A stretch of DNA of 64,000 nucleotides from positions 1 to 64,000 of the forward strand of contig JAUKTV010000032.1 of the NCBI GenBank assembly GCA_030549205.1, in the 5' to 3' direction. Source of the stretch: Apiosordaria backusii. Taxonomy: Eukaryota; Ascomycota; Sordariomycetes; Sordariales; Lasiosphaeriaceae. This document shows, one piece after another, positions 26,401 through 38,799 of the stretch; positions within the stretch are counted from its first letter, which is position 1; every line of letters starts with the position of its first letter. The translations under genes were made by a program, and so were the position numbers. A model generated the notes under the pieces. That model worked only from the letters and a program-made list of their open reading frames with translations. It made no database searches and was not told the DNA's origin.

Positions 26401-29400
26401 AAGAACTTGTCAAACATGAGTGATCGGGGTGTTAACGATGCCCAAAGTTTCCCCCGTAACTTTCCGGACACCGGATCTTGACTGCTGGTAGAATAGACGA
26501 GCGGAAGAGTTGGAAACTCGCTTCCCTTACCGTACGCAAGATGGTTCTGAATCCAGCTCAGGACGCAAAAGTACGCCGGCGGTTCAACCACCTCGGACGC
26601 GAGAGTAGGAACCAGATCATGCACTGATTCAAGGTCTGTGTCCATGCCCAAAGCATAAATAGCTTCGTACTTCTGCCACCCGAGCCACCTAGAGATCTGG
26701 CAGAGCAGTGTTCCCAAATCGGCTTGGCTGTGCGTTGTATCTTCTGGAGATAGAATGTTGAGTTTCTGTTCCTCGAGGAGAAGGTGCAGTGCGACCATCA
26801 TACTCCAGGCCGCATTGCTTCGGCCGGGACTGCCTCTCCCGAGAGCGGTTGGAAGATAACCGTCGAAACCGAAAGCCGACACGCCACCCGAAGATGCCAT
26901 CCACCTCTGGGCTAATTCGATATGTAAGGCAAGGAAACTCGGCGGGCGAGGACTTGGATCGGCAGAGGTGGGAGGCGCTTCGAATACCGGGGTATCGAGA
27001 AGCCACTGCCATCCCTTATTTCGAGTCCAAGGGGGACATGCTGACGAGCTTGGGTTCTCGTAGACTCGCATGGCGTCCCAGCTCTTTTGACACGCGGTTT
27101 GTGCGGCGCCATCACCATAGCTCCGCAGCGAAGTTTCGCTATTGTGTCTCAAAGCGAGGAAGCTCGAAAAGAGCAATATCACAAGTGCTGTCCATTCCTT
27201 GTCCACTGTGGGATGACTTAGGCCGCGTACCCGGCCGCTTTGAAGCCATTGCATGATGTGCCACCACCCTGCCAATAGTTTGTCGGCATAGGAAGTAGGC
27301 AGAACACTCCGGCAAATATCGAGGATACGGCGGATTTGCAATGATGAAGGCTGTAGCTGGATTCTAACGCGGTGAAATCTGCCGTCCTTGTCTCTAAGAT
27401 CAACCACGCCACGAGAATTGGAGTGGCAAACCGAGTCTATCTGAGTGCAGGTCATGCCGATGCCCATTGATCGCCGCCCACGAACTTCTTTGTTGACTTT
27501 GTGACTCCCAGCATAATCAAGGCTGTGGAGGTTGTCAGAAAACAACAACGGCAGCGTCACAGTTGTCACTTTGCCCCATGGTGACTGAAGACTGAGCTCG
27601 CGACCACCCGATGTGTCTTCAGACAGGATCATGATGGTCTCGTGCCAGTCGGATAACTTGCACGAATCCACGACACTTTGAACTTTCCGAGGTTCGCCAG
27701 GGATAATGCTGATGCTGCTTGTAGTCGACGCACCCTTCATGGCACTTTTTGGTGCGGTTTTCTCTTCGTGGACTTCGATATGGAGAGTTAGAAGCTGGAG
27801 TCTTCGGTCTACGGGATCTTGAATACCGACTAAAAGCATTGCGCGGCCTTGCTCATCTGTCGCCGTGGGGGGGCTGGCGAGGATGAAGACCTTGGAGTGT
27901 GTCCGGGCAGGTCTGCCGGACAAAGAGTATCGCAGGTTGGCATTGTCCATGCTGAAACTGTGGATTTTGGTGAGCAGCATTTCTCGTGTCAGCCCGTCAA
28001 AGTCGTGATCCTCGAGGCCCATGCTATGAAACCCCTCAAAATCACCACCAGCACGAAGCTCCTCCAGGAGGTTGTCAACAGGAGCCTCATGAAGACTATT
28101 CAGATCACGATTGGCGTTGAAACTGCCACTGAATACTGATCCCGCAAAGCCGCCACTCATACGAGCACGCTGGCTCCCCTGCGAATCGAGCCGCCTGCTA
28201 GCATGGGTAGGATACATGGATTGTTCGGTGAAGTTCGAGCGATCCTGTGATGCTGATAAATCTGCACGAGCCAACAAAGAGCTCACTCGCCGGGATTGCC
28301 TCCGAGTGGCATCGTTGCCCTTGTCTGGATCTAGTGAGTTGAGGGCATTATCTAATGCCTTTTCGTTTTCCTCAATCCTGACACTCTTCCTTGTCCTCTT
28401 GCCTGGCAGTGGCGCACCGAAGCTTTCTCTCATTGACGGGTGCAACGGGGTAGCAGCTCCGCTTGGCAGACCTGGAGCCATGGAGCTTCGTCGACGCGAA
28501 GATGATGTTCTTCGCTTTTTCTTTTTGCTGAGGAAGGGGTCCTCGTTTTCTAGATAAGTGAGTCGCCAGACAGTGTACATACCGGCCTCGCGATTAACAG
28601 TGACGGCAACATGCAGCCCCCCAGCTTCGGATGGCGGCAGGTTAGGGAGCTTGACGGACTCGATATGTAGCATTTCCTCGGCAGGGTTGAGAAACAGGGG
28701 CCCGATAGAGCTCCTTCGGCCCCTTGAGGGCTTCGTCCGATCTTGCTGCGTCACTACCAGACCGATTTCCAGCAATGGATCCGTCAGACACACGAGACGA
28801 GGCCAATGACTTTCGTTTGTTTCCACCGGGGGGTGCCACATGTTTTCCAGTGTCGAGCTGAGACGAAGAGGCAGCACTTTGGGGTTGCCCAACCCTTCGG
28901 TCGAGAACTCGGGCCCTCGTTGGGTATGTGCTGATGACGGCGGAGGCTGAGAACATAGGAACGAATTGGGGAGTACTTTCGGGAGTCGTAATGAGACCGG
29001 GGCCGTATTGTTCGCTCGCGACTTGCGCTGGATGACGACACCACATGGTGCTGCGCAGGCAGATTCGACTTCGAAGGGCATGTGGACGACATGGCTGGCA
29101 CCGGAAAGAAAGTAGATGTGCGCCTGGGTCTTGAGGAAAACGACCAGCGCTTTCGAGAGGGCGGCGTTGTTGACAGGGTTGATCTTTTTCTTGTCGCCAG
29201 GCTGGTGATCGGCCGAGGCGGGAAAGTTGGCAAGGAGGGCTTGGGCTATGGGTTCGTTTTCGAGGTCGAATCTGAAGCTCTTACGGAAGATGCCTCCTCG
29301 AGACCAGAGGACACAATCTTTTGTGGTGAGGAGTTCGTCCTCGAACTCGTTGTCGCCATCCTTGCTAAGGTTGATTTCCCATGTATAGGCGGAGGGCGGC

Positions 29401-29483
29401 GGGTCTGGGGGGAGGATCCCTTCTTCAATGGCATGCCGCAAGCTGGTGGGTTGATGCACCCCGAGAGAAGCAATCGAGGCCAT
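23406..29483 (-). CDS. APC1: Anaphase-promoting complex subunit 1 (APC1/BimE)
   Basis: Two exons, complement(join(23406..26102,26151..29483)), encode about 2009 residues, the usual size for filamentous-fungal APC1. The 48-bp intron (26103-26150, GTGAGT...TTAG) joins in phase. The N-terminal part starts MASIASLGVHQPTSL and runs into a serine/arginine-rich linker with many possible phosphorylation sites (about residues 310-450). The C-terminal half contains the GLLLGLAASYLGT and MGIGLLYCNSQHRRMSE segments of the proteasome/cyclosome (PC) repeats that form the APC1 toroid. The extreme C-terminus is lysine-rich. APC1 is the scaffold of the E3 ligase that targets cyclins and securin for degradation in mitosis. 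It is convergent with the PKS pseudogene (159 bp apart) and divergent from VPS41. No lesion is seen. Confidence 0.93.
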
Positions 29484-29991
29484 GATTGTGTTGTCTGCTG
29501 CTGTCTGCTGTTGTCTTTGTGGCCCTCCTCAAACTACACAAAAAGTTGAGCGGTTGTTATCGAGGGTGAATAAGGTACTGTTGAGCCATTTCCCTCAACT
29601 GCCAATGTTGTTCATAATAGAAGAGAAAATAAAGTCGCTGGAAAGAGCAAGTGGTTGGACATCAACATAGGTAGAATTTTAGAGGGTCGCAATGCCCATC
29701 TCAGGGCAGTCTTCCTTGAAGGCGCGTCCAAGAGCCTGGAACCCGCGTCGTGGGTGTCGCAAGGCTGCCCAATGATGACCCCACTTTTGAGGGGCAGCTG
29801 CCTATTGGTCAAAGCTCACCCCAACCCCTGCAGGGACCGCCGTTTGAGCTCTGACGTAGCTCTTGGCTGCGCCTAAAGCTTCCCGGAGCAACTCAACAAA
29901 CACTGGGCGATCCCACCTCGACAGTCGAAACGACGCTCCCACTGCGCGCTGCTCTTACCGCCATGAAGTTGCTGCCGTCGCTTGAATCAAC
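29484..29991. promoter_or_regulatory. Shared divergent promoter of APC1 and VPS41
   Basis: 508 bp separate the two start codons. It must hold both promoters and 5' leaders. No TATA box or motif stands out, and no ORF in it looks real. Confidence 0.6.
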
Positions 29992-32900
29992 ATGACAGGA
30001 AGCTCGCCACAGCCCGGCGACAACGACACCCACGACGACAAGACCCCAACCGAGTCGAGCGTCAATGTAGCGCTCGAGCAACCAGGCAGTGACGCGACAG
30101 CAACAGCTCCAGCAAAAGGGCTCAGGGTCAACACAGGCGCTGGCGCAACCTCGGACAATCAAACCGAGGATACGGTAGAACAATCTAGCGATGGGGACGG
30201 GGATGGAGAGGAAGAGGAGGAGGAGGAGGAAGAAGAGGGCGAGGATGAAAGTGAGGACGAAGACGAGGAGCCAAAACTCAAGTATGCCCGATTGACCCAG
30301 CACCTTGGGCCTCTCTACCGCAATGGCGATGCGACAAGCACCTTTCTGGTAGCGGGAGACAAACAGATCATAGGAACACATAATGGAAACATTGTCAGTA
30401 TTCTTTGTAGGTTCTGCTACGAGATGAAGTGACTGACCGCCTCAACCAGCATGTCATTCAACTGCCTGTCTTCCAACCACTGCGAGTATACCATGCCCAC
30501 TCGGCATCTGTTACAGCCGTCTCGATTTCCCCATTCCCGCCACCGCTTCCGATATTCAAGCCCGAGGTCATCCCAAAAGCCGCTCCAAGCAGCCCTCGCA
30601 GGCCAGGCTCATCCATTGGTGAAGGTCATGCGTCGCCGGCGGCTGCTTCGCGAAGGCCCACTCAGCAGCATAACCCCGTGCCGAATACCCCTTCCAACAA
30701 CATCTACATCGCGACCTCGTCGATGGATGGGAATGTGTGCGTGCAGTCTTTGGTCGATGTCAAGGATGTGTCACTGCGCAACTTTGCTCGGCCTGTACAA
30801 GCTGTCGCCCTGTCTCCAGATTACAAGCATGACAAAACCTACTTGTCCGGTGGGCTCTCGGGACAACTCGTCCTCACGGTGGGTGCGCCGCTCGGCCGAA
30901 GCACGGCTACCACGACGGGCGCAGCTGCGCAGGCGGCAGGCTGGCTTGGTGGCATGGTCGGCGCCAGTACTGGAAAAGACACTGTTTTGCACTCTGGCGA
31001 AGGAACCATCAACACCATCAAGTGGTCATTATCTGGAAATTATGTGGTCTGGCTGAACGAGCATGGGATCAAGATCATGCGTACAAGGCTTCACCTAGAA
31101 AGCGCGGATGCAGACGATGCCTGGAAACGCATCGGTCATATCGATCGGCCTCAAACAGCCGAGTGGGATACTATGGCCAGTGTTTGGAAAGGACGGGCCG
31201 AGTGGATAGACGAGCAAGCAGTCGAGCCAGATGAGCCCGAAAAGGAACCTCAAGAAGTCATCCTGTCGCCAGCGGCAGAGAGGTTGAAACAACAGCAGTT
31301 GAAGCACAACAAGACGATAGAGCGTCTGTTGGTGGGTTGGGGCGGCACCATCTGGATAATACATGTCCATCCTGGGGGCGTCGGCGTTGGAAAGCATGCG
31401 GGGGAGAAGTCCGCTGGCCGGGCAGAGATTGTAAAGTTGTACGTCGGCCATGTTCCTTCACCATGCGCAAATTGCACCTTACTAACTCCCACAGACTTCG
31501 TATGGATTGCATTATTTCTGGCATTTCGTTATATACCCAAAACTTGATATTAGTTCTCGCCTATTGCTTGCCCGACGAACACGATGACGATGACGACGGC
31601 ACCAAGTCTCGTGGACACAAGCACACTTCGTCCACTGGGAGCGAGCCATCAGGCGGAATCCGTCGCAGGCAGAACAACCAGCCGCCCGAATTGCGAATGA
31701 TCGACCTCACATCTCAAGCAGAAATTGACAAGGATGGGCTTACGCTCAGCCGCTTTGAACGACTATCCTCCAACGATTACCACCTTGCTGTCTTGCCAGC
31801 TCAAACAGTAGCCGCCGCTGCTTCCAGTAGGGGTGCTCTGGAGACGTTGGCGGGACTCGGCACGGAGATGTTAAACGCGGCTCTCAACCCGATATCGCTG
31901 TTTAGTTCGGGCGCCAGTATTAGAAGCAAAGACAGCAATGAGGGTACATCCCCGGTCAAGGTAGCTGCTGCATCAGCCCTTCTTCGGTCAAATCGCGGCT
32001 CTGTGCACCCCAATCTCATCAAACCTGGTGTAAAGATCTTCATACATAGTCCGTATGACTGCATCCTGGCAACGAGGAGAGATTTGGGGGATCATCTGTC
32101 GTGGTTGTTGGAACGACAACAGTATCAGCGAGCATGGGAACTCGTCAACGAACACCCCGAGATTATGTCAACGGCTCTTGACACGAGCCCCATGTCGCCG
32201 GATCAGACACAAACTACCGATGACTTCTACGACGAGACTGCCTCCCTTGCTGAAGGGATGCAATCAATGTATTCGGCGGCTGAAAAGGAGAAGAGACGCA
32301 TCGGTGAACTCTGGTTGCAGGAACTCGTCGAGGCTGGCGATTGGGTGCGAGCTGGCCAGGCATGTGGAAAGGTTCTAGGAACTCCCGACCGGTGGGAGAA
32401 GTGGGTGTGGACGTTTGCTGGGGCCAACAAGTTCGATGAAATCGTCAACTACATTCCCACCGAGCGGACACGCCCACCCATTCCTGGAACTATCTACGAG
32501 GTTGTGCTTGGGCATTACCTCGAGACAAGCAAACCGCAGTTCCGGGAATTGTTGGAGCGCTGGTCTCCTGACTTGTTCGAGATTACGACGATCACAACGG
32601 CATTGGAGAACCAGCTCGAATACCGAGATGTCCGGGAAGACAGCGTGGAAGATGGCGAGATTGGCCGGGATTGGCGCATTGTCATGGAGAGTCTTGCCAA
32701 GCTTCATGAGGCGAACGGAAGAAATAGGGAAGCTCTCAAGTGCTACATCAGACTGCAAGATGCTGATTCGGCGATGCGGCTGATCAAAGATGGGCATTTG
32801 GCTGATGCCGTGGCGGATGATATTCCCAGCTTCATCAGTCTCCGTGTGCCTCCGGGCCAGGCCAAGAGAATGACCAATGACGAGTTGGAACAAGCTACCC

Positions 32901-34096
32901 ATGAGGCCATCACACTACTCGTTGATGAGGCGCAACATGGGCTGGTCAAGCCAGACGTCGTTGTCGCACAGCTCCAGGAAAAGAATTTGGATCTTTACAC
33001 CTTCTTCTATCTTCGGGGCCTGTGGCGAGGACAGGGTTATCACGAGCATACCGGGGAGTCGAGAGCCCGCCTTGTTACTGACAGCCAGTCTCTTGTCGAC
33101 AACTTTGCTGACCTTGCCGTTCACCTCTTTGCTGAATACGACCAGTCTTTGCTCATGAGCTTCCTCAAGACGTCAACAGCATACGCATTTGAGATGGTGC
33201 GCATCTTTGTATTTCTGCTTTTTTTACCGTCACAAACATGCTAACACCTATCGCAGGCTGTCAAAGAATGCGATCATTACGATTACATCCCCGAGCTAGT
33301 CTACCTCTACTCCAAAACCGGGCAGATGAAGCGCGCCCTAACCTTAATCATTGAGCGCCTCGGCGATGTTAGTCGTGCGATTGCCTTTGCCAAGGAACAA
33401 GACGACCCCGATCTCTGGGAGGATCTGCTTGAGTATAGCATGGACAAGCCCCGGTTCATTCGTGGCCTGTTGGAGGAAGTCGGGACGGCGATCAACCCCA
33501 TCACTCTCGTCAGACGGATACCAGAAGGTTTGGAGATTGATGGGTTGAGGGAGGGATTGAAGCATATCATGAAGGAGCATGACATCCAGCATAGTATCAG
33601 CTCTGGCGTGGCGAAGGTGCTAAGGAGCGAGGTGGCCGCTGCGCAGAACTTGCTAAGGAGCGGGCAGAGAAAGGGGGTCAAATTTGAGGTTGTGGTGAAG
33701 GGGGGTGATCATGTTGATGTTAAAGCGAAGGATGTTCCTACTGTGGTGGGGACGGAGAAGCAGGAGGTTAATGTTGTTGTTGATGATGATGCGGCGGATG
33801 GTGAGGTGCCGAAGCCTTTGGCGAAGAAGTGGAAGCCGGGGCACTGCGCGGAGTGCTGTGAGCCGTTTACCGAGTGGGAGATGGAGACGTTGGTTGGGTT
33901 TGCTTGTGGGCATGTGTATCATTTGTCGCATTTGTTGGAGAAGTTGCGTCCGGGGGAGGGGGTGGATCAGGGGTTGGTGAATGGAGTTGGGGAGAATGTG
34001 TCGCATCGGATAGGGGCCAAGGTGACGCATGCTATGCTGTTGAGGGAGAAGATTGCGGCGGGGTGTCCGGTTTGTAAGGAGGTGGAGGAGACATAG
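29992..34096 (+). CDS. VPS41: Vacuolar protein sorting protein Vps41 (HOPS subunit)
   Basis: Four exons, join(29992..30393,30450..31438,31495..33196,33257..34096), encode about 1310 residues; all three introns (56, 56 and 60 bp) have GT...AG ends and keep phase. The N-terminus has a long glutamate/aspartate run (about residues 65-90). A WD40-type beta-propeller follows, beginning near YARLTQHLGPLY and GTHNGNI. The middle carries clathrin-heavy-chain-type helical repeats (about 650-1150). The C-terminus is a RING-H2-type zinc domain opening CAEC (near residue 1227) and closing CPVC (near 1302). This is the standard Vps41 architecture. Vps41 works in the HOPS tether on vacuolar membranes and in AP-3 vesicle docking. 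The protein is longer than yeast Vps41 because of low-complexity inserts in the propeller. No lesion is seen. Confidence 0.93.
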
Positions 34097-34333
34097 GTGG
34101 ATGGAGAGGGAGGTGAGAGATTTCAAAGAAAGTATATATTCCAGGGCGGTCATCCTGTACGGTACATACAATGAGAGGTTTCATACGGACATTTTTATTG
34201 CAAGTTTAGCGTTGGATTTCCTGTTGTCGGCTCACATCCTGTTTCAATTTTTCTAAACCAATTTTGTGGAATCTACTCCCGTATCATCCATGCCATTCGA
34301 TCATATCATTTCATACATCCTATCCCAACCCCT

Positions 34334-35065
34334 TTAACCCTGGACTCTCTTCTCACAGAAGGTCAGCTCCGTTCCAAAATTCTTCTTCACCTCCGGCACC
34401 TCCAACAACCCCTTGAGATACCCCTCCACGCTAGGCGCCTGCTTCCTCATCTCCCCATCAAACAAAAACTTGCTCGCCAGCTGCAGAGGTCCCAGCACCG
34501 CCAAATCAGCAAGCGTCAACTTGTCCCCAACAAGGAACTTCCTCCCGTCCTTGATCGCCACCTCCAGCCTCTTCACCGCCCGTTCAAAGTTGCCCGCGCA
34601 CTGGTTGTATCTCGCCTCGTCATAGGGGATCTTCTTGGCGAGGACCATGAGGAGAGGGGGGATGGCAGCGCTGGAAAGCTCGGATTCACCGAACAAAGCC
34701 CACATCTCGATCAAGGCGGAGGATTTTGGGTCGGAGCCCAAAAGCTGCGCGGACGCGGGGCCGGAGGAGGCGATGTAGCGGGCGATGGCGAGGCCTTCGG
34801 TCAGGTGGAAGGTGTCGTCTGCCGAGGAGAAGGCGGGGACTTTGCCGAGGGGGAATTTGGAGAGGAAGTCGGGGGTTTTGTTGGTGACGCCCATGGTGAA
34901 TTCGGGGATTTCGAGGGTGAGGTTGTTGATGTCGGCGATGACTTGAGCCTAATGGGGGGAAGGTTAGTATGGTGGGATGAGAGGGGGGGAACTTGAAGGG
35001 GGGGGACATACGATTTGCACCCGGTAGTTATTGGGGTAGGTGTAGATCTTGCCGAAGGGAGCCAT
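34334..35065 (-). CDS. GST-like protein related to the N-terminal half of eEF1B-gamma
   Basis: Two exons, complement(join(34334..34948,35012..35065)), encode 222 residues. Exon 1 (MAPFGKIYTYPNNYRVQ) is joined across a 63-bp GTATGT...TTAG intron to a thioredoxin-fold half with FPLGKVPAF and LTEGLAIARYIAS, typical of the GST domain of translation elongation factor 1B gamma. An all-alpha GST C-terminal half follows with FLVGDKLTLADLAV, the N-capping region of GSTs. The protein stops there: the EF1G domain that makes full eEF1B-gamma about 410 residues is absent. It is therefore probably a stand-alone GST-family enzyme or a truncated paralogue. It is convergent with VPS41 (237 bp between stops). 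Confidence is high for the fold, moderate for the role. Confidence 0.87.
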
Positions 35066-35757
35066 GGTTGCGGTTGTGTTGTGGTGTTACTGTGAGAGTC
35101 AAAGAGTATTGAAGAGAGGAAAGTTGATGTTGCGAGATATTCGATAAATTGCGTGACTTGGTTTCAAAGACTACAAAACATGAGATGGAAAGAGAAAGAC
35201 GAGCTACCTTTTATATATATGAGATTGAGCGGGAATGCCGCTTGGCACAGCTCGATGATCGAAAGTCAAACGAGCCACGGCATAGTTGTCAACCCCTCAG
35301 TCATGCTACCACAATTGTCGTAATCCGTGACACGCACCCCCCTATCTTCTCCCCAATCTCCACTCTCTGCCAGCAAACCTCGCACTTCATAGGTGGTTAG
35401 CAATCATCATGGATTCCCGAATTAGTGTACACCGCTCGGGAAAAGGATAGACTACGGTGCGTTTCGCATTTCTTGCCCCTCTCCAAGCTGTTCGAGAAGA
35501 TTCGTCACAGTTGCGGTCCAAGTGGGATATCCTGACAAATCCACGGTCTACCAAGTGGAGCTTAGAAATGTGTCTGTGCTTGTGAAACGGACAAGATAAA
35601 CAATGATCCGCGCAGACTCGGAGCCAATGTTTTGTTTACGATTCTCCACACTCCTCCACCGCCTTTTCACCGTCCTCGATCGGAAAAAGAAGGTTGAACT
35701 GTGAACAGTGCAAACATTTGATCCCAGGGCAATAAGCAAAATGACAAAAGATATTGT
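35066..35757. other. Intergenic region upstream of the GST-like gene
   Basis: It holds the GST-gene promoter and the 3' flank of the tRNA. The ORF at 35149-35400 (plus) shows no family features. Nothing else is supported. Confidence 0.5.
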
Positions 35758-35841
35758 GGACGAGCTGGGAATCGAACCCAGGACCTTTCGCATACAGGCG
35801 GGTATGCTAAGCGAACGCTCTACCAACTGAGCCACACGCCC
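35758..35841 (-). tRNA. tRNA-Ala (anticodon AGC), with a short intron
   Basis: On the minus strand the molecule begins GGGCGTG and ends CTCGTCC, the acceptor arm of fungal tRNA-Ala. The D arm contains GGCTCAGTTGGTAGAGC and the T arm GGTTCGATTCC. The anticodon stem TTCGC pairs with GCGAA, and the loop reads TTAGCAT, giving anticodon AGC. About 12 nt are inserted one base 3' of the anticodon, the canonical tRNA intron position. Total length is 84 nt. Confidence 0.92.
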
Positions 35842-37688
35842 TGACTGGATGATGTGTTTTTCAGAGGAATTCAGGGGTTACGTCGCTTGGTGAACATCGC
35901 CAACACCCAACAGAAATAATTGGAGCGAAGCTCCATCAAGTCACGGGCTGGAATCTGTTGATGTAAGCAGTGGCTAGAGCTTCGCTCTACACCTTCTGCA
36001 AACCGATTTATCACGTGCCCACGGATCAACATCGCGTTCGCAGTCAAGGTATCTTGTATTTTTGTGCTAAGGTATCTCGATAGAAAGGCGTACAACCTCA
36101 GTAGATGCTGACTTTTTGATGATACTTCCCTAATCCAATCGACCGATTAGCTTCATCAGACGCCACAGATGCCAGTCTCCCATAGCCACCGGCATACGCT
36201 GGCGACTGGCCAAGTACCTTACTAACCCCCCTAACCCCATGTCTTGGCGAGGAGTGTGCTACGGTGTTTTCCAAAGCGGGTATTGTTGCGGACGAGGTCA
36301 TGGTTGTAGAAGAGGGTGCAATGATGGGGGTGCTGTGCCAGATGGTTTTGCGGTACTGACTTATGGGGGTTGGCATCGACTCTGGGGTGGTCGCAGAACG
36401 GTGAGTGTCGAAGATAGGTAGCTTCAAGGTGAATGTGTTGCTGAACATGCACCACCTGTGCGGGTGTTGAGCAAAATCGCCAGCTAATCAAGATTGAAAA
36501 CAAAACAATGGGAAAAATTGGCGTTGGTGACCAGACTAGGTACCTGGTAGGTAGCACTTGATTAATTCTGAAATAACATCACAACACCAGATTGTCTTAA
36601 TCGCCGAGCAAGAGCCTCACATTGAGGCCACATCGACCCTTGCGCTTCTACGGTTTGACTGCAGGGGAGCTAAGAGATACCAAGAAGCTCGACTCAATGC
36701 TGGTTTGAAATCCCATCAACCGGTATTGTCCCCACGGGACAACTTGGAAGGCAGCGCGCTCTGATACGAGAGTTACTTGGCGCAATAGCACCTGACACAG
36801 ACCAGATAACAAGAGCACTTATCTATCAATTGACGTCATAATTAATCCCTTGGACAATGTGCCTACCTAACTAGGATTGCGAGCGAATGGCGGCTCCCAA
36901 TTGTTGCGAGTGGGTGAAAACGACTGGCAAGTGGTATCAGCTTTTTGCTCATTCCAATATTGTTGCATGCGATTCACATCAAACCAATCAGGGCCTTGTT
37001 TTCTGTCGGCCGTAGGTTATCTCCTGTATCAATCTAATTATCATTTCTTGCTCCGCTCGGCGGAGTATTTGATTCAAGCTGTAGGTAGCTTATTTTAATC
37101 AGATGAACAAAGGCACATCCACGGTACACGCGCAAATAAAGCTCAAGATATGGCACCAGCCTAGAGGTGGAGATACGTTCTCTGAAGCGCGGGCAAGGGA
37201 GCAGTGGAAAAGTAATGAATAGTATGATGTGGGGGGAAAGAGCAGCTGGCCGACCTGCACGAAGAACTTCCCAGCTGAGAAATGGGGGTAGCCGCCCGCA
37301 TGTTGACATAGGCGCCTGTAGATTGTTCAGTCAAAACACGTTGATAGGCATCGGCCATGTTCAACTTGGGCAGGTGGGCAGGGACCCTCCCCCTTCCCTT
37401 GCTCTTCAAGAAGAAGAGCAAGGCAGTGGGCACGGGGCCACACCCCACATTCTCTGAATGGTGCTCTCGTGAGCAGATACCAGCAGGATCTATCTTTCAC
37501 CAGAAGATTTGTGAGCAGACTCCTATCTATCCCAACTTACTCCTAAGTGAATCTTAATCATCATCCCTCAACGTGTACCTTATTTATTGTCCCTTCCTAA
37601 CCTTTCTCCCTTCTTACCACCAACCTCACACCTCATAGCCATCCTCACCAACAGCCCACCCGAAACATTACTCCGACGTCATCACACA
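35842..37688. other. 1.85-kb intergenic region, no supported gene
   Basis: Several short ORFs occur on both strands (for example 36098-36448 minus and 37161-37448 minus), but none has a recognisable domain, signal peptide or consistent splice pattern. A TACCTGGTAGGTAGC motif of the type seen in several intergenic regions here lies at about 36,541-36,555. The right end must hold the promoter of the small secreted protein gene. Confidence 0.45.
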
Positions 37689-38424
37689 ATGTTGTCCATC
37701 ACCACCCTGATTGCCAGCGCTTTGGCCTGCTTTGGCGTATGTACATGGTGGCCAACTCCCATCCCTAATATATCATTAACGCAGAAAACAGGTTGTCCGC
37801 GGCTCTGATGCGCCCGACGGCTACGCCATGGTCGACATCACCTGGGACCTTCCCATCAATGTCACAGACCCCAATAGCGCCACCGTGAGCGTCACCGGCA
37901 CCATAGAGCAGGCGGTCGCCAAGATGGAGGCTGATTACCCTGGTTGGAATGCGACCTTCATGTCCCAGGAGCCCCCTTCCCCTCCCGGTGTGGTCAAGAT
38001 TTTCGAACCTGACCACTACGATTGCAACGTCGAGGGGGACAATATGGCCAGCCAGTTACCGATTTGGGAGGGCATTGAGTACCTCCGTAAGCTGAATGAC
38101 ACAGCGAAGAACGGACCGGGACCTGAGAACTGCGGCCGTGTCAGCTGCTCGTACAACTCTGCCATTATATGGTGCAATAACGTTTGTTCCCCGTCCCCCG
38201 AACATGGCCTCTGCTAAGCCTGTTGCAATAGTTTGTTCTGAGACTGATCTGTGATAATGAATTAATAGAACAATTTCGAGAAAGAGCTTCGCTGGAAGGA
38301 TATTGCCGATGCCTCGGCGTATGTTATTGTGAGGTGCGCCCCCGACGATACCGTGTGGGTGAAGGGACACGGCGAATACACCAAGGATGGCTGGTATGTT
38401 GTCATCCGCGGGGATTGGTGCTAA
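37689..38424 (+). CDS. Small secreted cysteine-containing protein, function unknown
   Basis: Three exons, join(37689..37736,37792..38181,38269..38424), encode about 197 residues. The first 20 residues (MLSITTLIASALACFGVVRG) form a clear signal peptide, interrupted by intron 1 (55 bp). Intron 2 (87 bp, GTTTGT...ATAG) follows the WCNN codons. The mature protein has about six cysteines, four of which lie in or next to the motif CGRVSC-(x)7-WCNN and at the C-terminal DWC. Similar CGRxSCS...WCN motifs are, as far as I recall, common in fungal secreted proteins of unknown function; that is memory, not a search. There are two or three possible N-glycosylation sites near the N-terminus and centre. 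It could be an effector-like or wall-associated protein. I do not assign a function. Confidence 0.72.
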
Positions 38425-38721
38425 ACACCTGCGGCCTCCATGATTGGTATCATGGTGGATGGATAGGCTGCGCTGGGTTTTATCTCTCCCGGGTTGATAG
38501 GTGCTTTCTTTGATAGGCACTTCCAGGTCCCTAAGTACCTACCTTACCTGAAATGAGATGACTATTCCTAAAAAGGTTGGCTATGAAATGAAATGGCCAC
38601 ATGTCGTGTCTCATCGCACACTCTCACTTCCAAACAACATTACAAATGACGAAGAGCGAACAAAGCTGAAGCCTGTATGCACAAGCTGAATAGTTAGTGG
38701 AGTTGTCTAGTTCTGAGGTAG

Positions 38722-38799
38722 GTAAGGTACTTACCTGTAGGTAGGTGGTATTCTTATGCAGTTGTTAACTGCTAAACTACCTAAGAACTTACCTTACCG
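38722..38799. repeat. Imperfect foldback repeat centred on a small hairpin
   Basis: The left arm (38722-38744) and right arm (38778-38799) are imperfect inverted copies built from the TAGGTA/TACCTA and GGTAAGGTA words. Between them lies GCAGTT-GTT-AACTGC (38759-38773), a perfect 6-bp stem with a 3-nt loop. The whole could fold into one long hairpin of about 80 nt. No flanking direct repeat was found. Confidence 0.5.

Noticed and set aside
15803..29483. A secondary-metabolite gene cluster around the PKS
   Set aside because: The flanking genes are an NLR and APC1. No oxidoreductase, transporter or regulator is nearby.
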